A stretch of 64,000 nucleotides of DNA, taken from the NCBI RefSeq assembly GCF_030272615.1, contig NC_081408.1, positions 399,869,889 to 399,933,888 of the forward strand, given 5' to 3'. The stretch is from Cryptomeria japonica. Its lineage: Eukaryota; Streptophyta; Pinopsida; Cupressales; Cupressaceae. The translations under genes were made by a program, and so were the position numbers. The notes beneath the pieces were generated by a model. The model was given only the letters and a program-made list of their open reading frames with translations. It was not told where the DNA came from and made no database searches. This document shows, piece after piece, positions 56,035 through 64,000 of the stretch (position 1 is its first letter; every line of letters begins with the position of its first letter).

Positions 56035-57640
56035 TCACTTATAGATTAAGATCAGCTGAATAAACTTGTTGTTGTTGCTGGAATTTTCTATTAGGATTAT
56101 TGGTTGAGTGGGCAACTGTGTGGGTTTAGGTGGAACATTAGTGGTTGTAGGAGGAGGCATTATTGTAGGTGGTTGTGGCTGCTGCATAGGTTGCTGATAT
56201 CCAGAAAAGTGATTTGTCCATGGCTGACCCCCCTCCATTGAGGAGCAAGTTGCCAATTTCCTTGAAATTGTTGCCATAGTCCCTGAGGTGGAGACCAATT
56301 TCCTTGTGGTTGCTGCCACTGTGGATTTTGATTGGCAAAATGATGCCCTTGGCCTTGAGGACCATACTAGTTTGGATAACTACCAAAATTTTGAGCATAT
56401 GGAGATTGCCATTGATTATTTGGTGCATAGGAATTTCCACTATAACTAGAAAAAGAAAGTGGATTGGGAGGCATAGCTTGTCTTGGAAAATTTGGCCTTC
56501 TTTGAGAAACATAGAAAACTTGTTCATCATCACCTTGTAATGTCTTGAAATCAAGAACTTCAAGATTTGCAACCATTTTACATCTGCAGTCTCTTTTCCT
56601 TTGTCTACATTGGGGGCATAATTCTGCAAGAACTGCATCAACTTCCTCGTGCTTCTTCTTAGCTGAAAGTGTGTCTAGTTGAGTAGCCATATTGTTTATG
56701 ATATCCTCCTTAAAATCCTTAAACAAATGGCTAAGTTCCATTCTAGAAACTCTATTACCAGATGTTGATGAAAAAACTCATGGCTTGAAACACCTATTCT
56801 TCTTAGAAGCATATCTGGAATACTTCTGACAAATTTGTCCAATGTCATTCCATGTTGATTGTGTTATGGCACCTCCTCCCATAAGATCCAAAGAATCTGT
56901 GTATTCATCACTGATTCCTCTAAAAAATATTAGCTTGAGAGAATCTTCATTTAGAGTGCTATGCTTGGAATTTTTGACACTGAATAGAAACCTCTCCAGA
57001 TAATCTTCAAGACTCTCATCTTCTTTCTATGTCATTCTAAAAATATCATCCCCCTAACGGTTAGTGCCTCTACAATAATCCTTGTATTTCATGAGAAACA
57101 ATCATTTCATCTCAGCCCATGTAGTGATTGTGCTACATCCTAGACTCATAAACCATCTTAAAGATAATTCTTTCAAAGTGGCAGGGAATATTTTGAGTCT
57201 ATGTGCATTTGTAGTATAATCAAAACTTCTACAAAGGACATTGAACTCAAACAAAAATGTGTTTGGGTTCTCTATCACTAACCCATAGAATTTAGGGAGG
57301 GAAGAAGATGGAATGTTCTTGAGATTAGCATTATCATGTTGATCAAAAATAGGGAACTCAAATGTTGGTGCCATAGGTGGAGGTGGGTTATTCCCACCAG
57401 GGGGTGGATTTCCTTGCATTGGGATTTTGGGAGAATTCACTAAATGAAGTTCCTCTTCAGGAGATCCAAAGAGAAAATGGACGCTACTCTTAGGAAGTTC
57501 AAATTTAGGAGGGTTCAAATTTTCTGAGATTTGATAAAGTGCAACAAAAGGATTTACATCTGGGGGGTCATATGGATTGATTCATGCATGATTAGGATGA
57601 CTGGGAAGGAATCTACCTTCAAAATCTCTTCTTCACCTAT
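56035..57640 (-). pseudogene. gag: gypsy gag of the Athila-like element
   Basis: The frame used by pol runs through 57,518-57,102 and 56,741-56,367. It shifts near 56,340-55,900 and then returns. Early part: Pro/Gly/Asn-rich, then L-P-K-F-Y-G-L...E-F...A-T-L-K-E-L-S-L-R-W-F and T-T-W-A-E-M-K, a Retrotrans_gag pattern. Later part has E-D-S-L-K-L-I-F-F-R-G-I. A cysteine cluster C-P-Q-C-R-Q-R-K-R-D-C-R-C near 56,580 is followed by a Gln/Pro/Asn-rich tail. The cluster is not a CCHC knuckle. Confidence 0.8.
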
Positions 57641-57742
57641 GCATGTAGGTTCATAAGAATTACTTTAAATGATATGGGCTATCAAAAAAAATTAAACTGA
57701 AAACTAAAAAGATAATAACCATAATAGGTTCTTAGTTTGACA

Positions 57743-57763
57743 CCATCCCTGGCAACGACGACA
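57743..57763 (-). other. primer binding site resembling Asp tRNA
   Basis: The minus strand reads TGTCGTCGTTGCCAGGGATG, close to the TGGCGCCGTTGCCGGGGA primer site I associate with Athila/Tat gypsy elements. There are about four mismatches, mostly transitions. It lies four bases inside the LTR. Confidence 0.75.
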
Positions 57764-57767
57764 ACAA

Positions 57768-59069
57768 TGTTTTCTCCACTAATAGGAATAATAACTATAA
57801 TTAAAGTCTCAACCCAAAGTTTGGACATTCACTTTGTGAAGTTACTATCTCCATAATTGAGGTTCATTTTATTGTCAACCCAGGGACGTATGACTTGAAA
57901 TGGGTCTGCATTATATATGTACCAAGTTCCTGCAATAGGTATCCTACATTACTATAGCAACTAAAATCTATTTGGGATAAGCAAACAAGAATTAAAAAAA
58001 CTGAATGGCTACAAAAAAACTCTGCATTAACATAAAACTCACTTAAAGAAATGCTAACTAAGTCCAAACCTGTCAAACAAGAATTACTTTGTTTGCTTTG
58101 GCTGCAGGAACAGTCAATGGATCTATTTCGAGTGGCTCCAGGAATAGTCAATACTAGGATGTCTATTGCGACAGAAAAAGAAAACTATACTTAACAAAGG
58201 CACATGATCACTCACCAAGTGGCCCCCCTTGGATGAGTGTATCCAGGTTTCTAAAATAACTCTAAGTGCTCAAAATAACATAACTTTATTCATTTCTTTT
58301 CAAAAGTCGATACATCATCTAGAATGAAAGAAGACTAAAACACTCTACAACTTTATTTCTAAATCTTCTGCTCTTTGTCCCTCTCTTTCTTTCTTTCTAA
58401 CCTCAGAGAAGAGGCATAGACACTTATTTAAAATAGAATTACAACAAATTCCTACAATTAAGATCACACAGATGAGAAGAGGCAGATAACATTCATGAAG
58501 GAAAACAGTCAGAGTTAAGCCACTAAAAATGTGGATCTATACCAAACCGCAACCAAGAATATAGCATGGCGGTATTACAAGATTGATGCTCACTAAATTC
58601 AAACATAAATAAATCTTGCGCACCCTACTACTCCTTTGGCATTCCTCACGCCCATTATCGTCTTCACTAATTTGAACTTTTAGTCACCCCTTGAATATCT
58701 CAAACTGCCTTCTCGACATGACAGGACAACCTTCTCCGCAACATCTCATTTATTCCTGCAATTGAAGAGAGAGAACATACAAGCATATACATATCTATTT
58801 TAATTAATCATAACACTTATTAATTTCACACGTGATATCACCTATGACAATCCGTATGGCAACAGGAACAAATCACATGGCTACAGGAATACCTGGCATA
58901 GCAACATGAATAACTGGTAAAGACAAAACATGATTTAATGGGTTTAGTTAACATCTGAAATGCATATAGTCAAACTTTAATACATCATTACCATCCCATT
59001 ATACAAATTAAAACATGACAATAACTTATGAGTTCTAGTAATAAAATGAGCTAATATCTCAGCTCATCA
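57768..59069 (-). repeat. 5' LTR of the Athila-like element
   Basis: 1,302 bases. The plus-strand inner end is TGTTTTCTCCAC, and the outer end ...CAGCTCATCA is followed by the CGAGC duplication. It pairs with 47,933-49,186. The extra segment at about 58,870-58,915 (CAGGAACAAATCACATGG...) is absent from the 3' copy. Confidence 0.92.
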
Positions 59070-59074
59070 CGAGC

Positions 59075-60610
59075 TCTTCATGTTATGGTGGAGGTTCTAA
59101 GATTTGCTGAGCAAGGTTTCCTTGAAGCACCTGTTCATAACTTTGTTGTTGTTTCTTAGCAAACTCTTCTAACTTTTCACCCAACTCATGCTTGAAAGAT
59201 TCTTTATCAACCTCTTCTTGTTGTTTTTGGTCATCCCCTTCTAATTGCTTAAGGAGAAATTCCTAATCCTATGGACTGAGCACCATCCTCTCATCTTGTT
59301 CATCTATATCCATGGTTTCCTTGTGTCCTCCAAATTCTTGTGTTTGGGTGATGTCCACCTCTTGATCCTTGGGTTTCATTTACCTGTTCTTCATTTTGAG
59401 GGACACGTGGCACTTGCTGTAATAGTGCTTCTCCTTGAGCTGATTTGGAGGTGACTTAACTCCACATTATTTTCCCACTCCTTTTATGTGTAACTTTTGA
59501 GATGAGCTCATTATCTTCTTTAGAGTCTGAATCAATTTTATGAATTGTCACCTGCTCATGAGAGGGAGATACAATTGATGTTGAGGGCTTTAGCAGGAGG
59601 AGCCTCTTGTTCGGTATCTTTTGCTTGTGATGTGTCTTCTCCCAGAACAATACCAATTGCTGGTACAACATGTGTGATTGGAGCTTAAGTCACAACAAGT
59701 AGCCCTATTGTTATTTCATGTTCAGTCATTATTTTGAGGAGTTGAGACTCCATCTCTAATGTAGTTGTTTCATCAGCTCTTCTTTGCTCATGACATACAT
59801 AGCCACCTTCGAATCTATGGGGGTATTCTTCTTGGATTCAAACCTCGTCATCCTTAAATATTCCTTGGTAGTTTTGGATTGAGGGTTACCCATAGCCTTC
59901 CCTTTCTTCTTTTCTTTGGATGTACTGGGATGAATCCTAAGACTAATCCATTGCCTCCTTCCTTCAACTACCCTTTCTAAGTATATTAATATCTACATTT
60001 TCTCATTTTGACCACCTGATTAGAGAGAGAGGCCTCTTGTCAACCATGGTTTCATCATAGGTTGGATTGAGTAGCTCTCCATTATCCCTAAGTTCATTAG
60101 GGATATTTGTCTCTACCTTTAAGTTCATAACTTGGGGAACTATCAACCTAAAGAATCCCCTTTTTCTAGCTTCAAAGTTGTCCTGCATGCCTACCCAGAA
60201 TTCCTTCGGAGCTAGTAGATGGCCTAAGAATGATATCGGCATCATCTATTTGAGTTTACAAAATGGGTCATATCTTTCTTGAGAATAATCAATTTCTTTT
60301 AGGCTGAGATTCTGCAATTCATGAATAGTTGCTTTGGATGTTTGTATATTTGGGCATGAGTAATACTCAAGAGTAATTGGAAATGTAACCCTGATTTTGT
60401 GCATGAGGGTCAAAAGAGATTGAAGCCCTATAATATGCCTTTCATATTCAAGTATGATGATACGGTTGTTGTAGTATTGAGGAAGGAGGAAGGGTTTCCC
60501 TATGAATCTACTTACTCAGATATATGTGGAGCATTGGTTCTAGAGGAACCATGTACCCCACTCTTGTATCACCTGCATGGCTTCAATAGAGATACAATAT
60601 ATGACATCAC
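59075..60610 (-). pseudogene. non-pol ORF split by a gypsy insertion, N-terminal part
   Basis: Minus-strand reading from about 60,610 with stops and frame changes. The globular N-terminal portion is open at 60,245-60,003 (L-G-H-L-L-A-P-K-E-F-W-V-G-M-Q; P-L-S-L-I-R-W). A basic K-K-K-G-K-A segment lies near 59,895, and a Glu/Gln-rich helical end near 59,080-59,270 (E-L-G-E-K-L-E-E-F-A-K-K-Q-Q-Q). It reads in frame across the gypsy target site into the part at 47,927. Together they give about 990 codons, similar in size to the other non-pol ORFs here. Its start may have been removed by the LTR at 60,640. Confidence 0.55.
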
Positions 60611-60639
60611 CTATTAATCTATAAATTATGACATAGATG

Positions 60640-61551
60640 TGTAATACCCTAAAAATGGTCATCTAAACCATGGGCCACTAATCTCAATTACATCACCAAG
60701 GTCCTAACCAAAGGCAATTAAATCAATTTTGAGCACCTAATTAATTAATTCCTAAATCATCAATGTCACATGGAAAATTAATCTTTTTAATTAAATAAAT
60801 CATCAAAATCTCTTTAAACAATTATCCTATTTATTTAATTAAATATCCTAGCATATTTAATTAATAAATTGATTTTCCATTTAAATCGCAAAAAAGGAAT
60901 TATTTTGAAAAAAGAATTAATTTGAGAGAATTTGAAATAGAAATTTCAAAAAATGGAGCAAAATTGAATAAAAGGGAATAAATCAAAGAAATCTTGCTTT
61001 AAGAAAGGAAAATTGAATAAATCATTTTTTTCTGATTTTATCTCAATTTTAGCTCAATCTTATCTCCTTCAAATCTGAAGAAAGCAGCCAATCACATCAA
61101 ATCACTTGGATTGTGCTACTTCTAGGAGAATCTTTACTGCTCATCAACAATCAATCTCGACTGTCACTTTCTCTCTAGATTTTCTATAAATTTAGGCTCT
61201 CGTCTCTCAATAAAAAAAAGGGGCTAGAGATTTTATTGTTATCATGCTATTTTGCTCTAGAGTCATTGATAATATTGCATCTTAGCTTATTGCATATTAG
61301 CTTAATTATGTTAGCATCTAGATTTCATATAGCTTAATCTTGCATTCATATAGATTAAATCCTCTGTCTTGGTGTAGTCTAGTCACTGGTATTGCTTAGA
61401 TAAATCTGAGAGCAAATCTATACTCGCATCTTTTAGGAGGTAATAGGTCGATTTGTTATGATTTTACACATTGATTTTGATCAACTAACCATGCATGAAA
61501 TGGCTTATTGGGTGTTTGTGTTTCAGATACAAATTCCAAATTTCACACACA
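60640..61551 (+). repeat. 5' LTR of the Tat/Ogre-like element
   Basis: About 912 bases, TGTAATACCCTAAAAATGG...TTTCACACACA. No second copy lies in the window, so the start rests on the TG and CA termini and the primer site. 60,720-61,020 is AT-rich with TTAATTAA words. The region contains no gene. Confidence 0.65.
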
Positions 61552-61555
61552 TTTT

Positions 61556-61574
61556 TGGCACCCACTGTGGGGAA
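61556..61574 (+). other. primer binding site
   Basis: TGGCACCCACTGTGGGGAA follows the LTR end by four bases. It resembles the TGGCGCCCACCGTGGGG primer sites of plant Tat/Ogre gypsy elements, with two C-to-T or G-to-A changes. Its final GGGGAAG overlaps the pol remnant. Confidence 0.75.
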
Positions 61575-61710
61575 GTTTGAATCCAACTGGTTGGGTCCCT
61601 ACATTGTTACTGCAGTCTTTGGCTCTAAGGCTTACCAAATCTCAACATCGAAAGGAGAACAACTCTATGAACCAATCAACACCATCCACTTGAATAAATT
61701 GTACACTTAG
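61575..61710 (+). pseudogene. gypsy pol C-terminus
   Basis: In frame with the ORF at 61,495-61,710: G-K-F-E-S-N-W-L-G-P-Y-I-V, G-S-K-A-Y-Q-I-S, and E-P-I-N-T-I-H-L-N-K-L-Y, then a stop. This is the tail that follows the integrase in plant gypsy polyproteins. All upstream gag and pol is missing. The ATG of that ORF lies in the LTR and is an artefact of the deletion. Confidence 0.8.
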
Positions 61711-64000
61711 CATTCTTTTCTCCAGCAACCTATATAGCTAAAATGTCCTGAAAAAATCGTAAAAATCCTAAAAAAGTCTAGAAAAAAAAAGGAAAAAATA
61801 AAAAAAGAATCTCTTCCAAGAAGGTGAAAACCTTGTAAACAGGCGCCTCTTGTAGTGAAGTTCTTCATCTATCAACAAAAATATGGCATTTCCTACTTTA
61901 TTTCTCGCTTTCCTACATCTTTTCTTTAGCTTCTACATATTCTTCAGTCACTTTTGTGACACATTGGTTCTTCTTGGAACCCTCATGGCTTGAAACCGAT
62001 CAACATCATAGTCTTAGGGCAATCGACTAATCAATCTAAATGTCCTAAAAAGTTTAACCAATTCATCTTTATGTCCGTAGTACCGGGTCATCCAATCCGA
62101 CTCAGTTACATGTCTCCTAACCACTGCAGGGTTTTGCCACTAACATCTCATCAAACACACAAAACAAGAACAACGAAAACAATCACTAAAACTATTTGAG
62201 ATATGATTGAAATTTTCTTTGTATGTTGTCTTTTAAATTGTTTTTCTCTTATTATTCCATTTGAGTAACTCAAGGAAGTCTATCTTGACTAACTAGAGGA
62301 GAAAGGACTGGGGGCATAATACTTTTCTTTATTTTTTGCTTGAATGAATGATTCTGATGTTCTGGAAACATCTCATAAACTGGGTGTCTATGATAAGTGC
62401 CTTCACACTAAGGTGAAATTTTCACACATACCTCGACTCCATTTATTTGTATGCTACAAGGAGGTTGGAACTATTTCCTTATCTGCTTTGAGTAACTTTC
62501 TTTATTATGCAATCTGAATTCATGCTTAATCTGTCCTAGGATATGAACTATAAAAGGGTCATTGAGGACCAAATAATCACTATTGTAGTAAAAATAAGAA
62601 GGAACTCTTCTTTGTCTGGTATGTTTGCACATAAGCAACATTCAAGTCATCATGGCTCTTTATGCCTTGGTGCTTATGTTTTCTTGCTAAATCAAAAGGA
62701 CATGACATTCAGGTCATCCTGGCGCTTTGTGCCTTGGTGCTTATGTCTATCTCCACATTTTAAAATGCTCAGTAATGATAAATAAGCATGAAAAATCTAG
62801 TGAATAAATTCTTAGGTTGCATTCATACTAAGCTTTGTGCATTTCAAGAAATTTTAACTTGATAACATTACTTTTTCTTTCTTTTGAATGAAGCTTGAAT
62901 CTGAAACGATCATCATTTCTCTACCAAAGTGGTCAACTACATATCATTATCTTTGACACGATTGAGTACCTATGTATTGACATCACAATTCCTACATGAG
63001 CATATCATATAGATCCATGAATTCATTGCATATTCATTTGCATCCATATTATCACATTGAAAAAGAAAAAAATAAACATGGCAATCACATTTTCATCAGG
63101 ATCATCATATTTTCGGGACATCACTTTTCTAGTCAGATTCTCATAAAATTGCACTCATCACATTCATCTTCAGGTCAATCTTTGTATCACTTTGCGCTCA
63201 AATATTTTCCAATCAACTCGGAAGTCTTTTAATTTATCTCAAATCAATTCTTAAATCATTCTTTGTGCTCAAATTATCATCGCTAATTCTTTTTATCACT
63301 CAAATTGCCTCAAATCACAATGGAATCTCGCCATTTTTTTATTTCACTCCCGAGGGGGCATACTTATTAGATGATCATTATCAGTGATTACATCATCAAA
63401 AGTCAAGAATTTTTTTTTCAAATCTTCATCAAAATCCGAGTAGAAAATCTTTTCAATCAAAGATTAATCGAACATCAATTAAATCTCATCAAACAAAACC
63501 TCATTGCTACGAGCATCTCAACTTCATTGCGTCATATCAAGTTGAGGTTCTTCAAATCAAATCAATCTCTAGGGGAATATTAGTTTCATCGCACCAAATC
63601 AAGCTGATATTGTCTTCGTCTGAATCAGTCTCTTAATGGTAATCAATTTCATCGGACCTCATCAAGCTGATTATTCATTTAAACCTAATCAAGGGTTTAA
63701 AGAGTCTTTTTGATAGTGATCACACACTCAATCCAAATAGGCGTTCAGTTTCATCACATCAAATCAAGCTGGACATTCTGTTTCGCTAATCGGTTCTTGT
63801 TCAATCAAGTTCAGAATCAGTATTATCTCTTCGGTCAAACGATTCTAATTCAATCAAGCTCTAGATCGGTACCCGCTTCTTGATCCATCAAGTTCAAAGA
63901 TTGGTATCTTTGCTCTTCATCGGTCCTAGTTCAATCAAGTTTGGGATCAGTATCACTTTGATCAATTTGTTTAGTTTCATTGCTTCAAATCAAGCTAAAT
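61711..64000 (+). other. 3' untranslated region with repeats
   Basis: Non-coding. A two-copy tandem repeat of about 65 bases lies at 62,635-62,760 (shared TGCCTTGGTGCTTATGT and GACATTCA). A CTGGGGGCATAA purine block lies near 62,308 and GAGGGGGCATAC at 63,351. From about 63,520 to the window end, degenerate units with TTTCATCGCACCAAATCAAG or TTCAATCAAG recur at irregular spacing. Short ORFs here are chance. Confidence 0.6.

Larger units (their letters stand above)
47933..59069 (-). mobile_element. complete Athila-like Ty3-gypsy element with extra 3' ORF
   Basis: 11,137 bases with paired LTRs and target duplication TGAGC (47,928-47,932) / CGAGC (59,070-59,074), one transition apart. Minus order: 5' LTR, a primer site resembling Asp tRNA, gag, protease, RT, RNase H, integrase, a spacer, a roughly 745-codon ORF in the position of env, polypurine tract, 3' LTR. 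RT before integrase makes it gypsy-type. The Asp-type primer and ORF after pol suggest the Athila branch (established pattern, applied by inference). Pol is in one frame with about 15 stops. Confidence 0.92.
60640..64000 (+). mobile_element. Tat/Ogre-like Ty3-gypsy element with internal deletion, cut by the window edge
   Basis: Plus-strand 5' LTR, primer site, then an immediate jump to the last 45 or so codons of pol, followed by a 3' untranslated region with repeats that continues past 64,000. The pol C-terminus sequence, the primer type and a repeat-rich 3' untranslated region suit the Tat/Ogre branch (inference). No 3' LTR is visible in the window. Confidence 0.7.

Noticed and set aside
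1-64000. tRNA, rRNA or small RNA genes
   Set aside because: No cloverleaf with A and B boxes, rRNA or snRNA sequence was noticed; initiator-Met and Asp matches are short primer sites next to LTRs.

Overview
This window looks like intergenic DNA from a large, transposon-rich seed-plant genome. It is AT-rich and made almost entirely of old LTR retrotransposons, many inserted into one another. The slow decay, long nesting and non-pol ORF types suggest a conifer or other gymnosperm, but this is inference and no species can be named. I found no tRNA, rRNA, CRISPR array or intact host gene. The only possible host coding sequence is an exon-like pair at about 12,380-12,706.

Layout. 1-2,810: 5' end of a minus-strand Ty1-copia element (coiled-coil gag with zinc knuckles, LTR), inserted just downstream of the pol end of a plus-strand copia whose 3' LTR is 3,125-4,445. 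4,446-8,017: remnants of a non-pol ORF, a Ty3-gypsy gag and a copia gag/protease. 8,018-11,040: two LTRs of a small copia family around a non-coding internal region. 12,707-27,811: a full plus-strand copia, its 3' LTR split at 19,461 by a complete 7.96 kb minus-strand element (19,462-27,422) with paired 1,181 bp LTRs and a near-perfect target duplication. That inner element has a gag-like ORF and a roughly 1,120-codon second ORF but no visible pol. 27,810-30,625: a plus-strand non-pol pseudogene of about 930 codons. 30,839-43,222: a minus-strand copia composite with two RT-RNase H modules, itself split by a deleted element at 36,458-39,627. 43,223-44,238: half of another LTR. 44,239-46,500: unassigned. 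46,500-60,610: a minus-strand non-pol ORF split by a complete Athila-like Ty3-gypsy element (47,933-59,069). 60,640-64,000: the start of a Tat/Ogre-like gypsy element with a large internal deletion.

How the parts relate. The copia elements look SIRE/Maximus-like: initiator-Met primer site, LTRs over 1 kb, and a C-rich tract near the LTR 3' end. Autonomous copies (14,102-18,156; the 30,839-43,222 composite) carry gag, protease, integrase, RT and RNase H. Others carry gag-like and unrelated ORFs and would depend on enzymes from elsewhere.

Two observations stand out. First, at the 3' internal/LTR junction of four copia families the polypurine tract lies in the loop of an inverted repeat whose arm sequences differ between families while pairing is kept. 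Second, at least four long ORFs without recognisable pol domains (20,985-24,347; 27,810-30,625; 46,500-60,610 split; 49,247-51,530) keep their reading frame over long distances and are broken mainly by nonsense codons.
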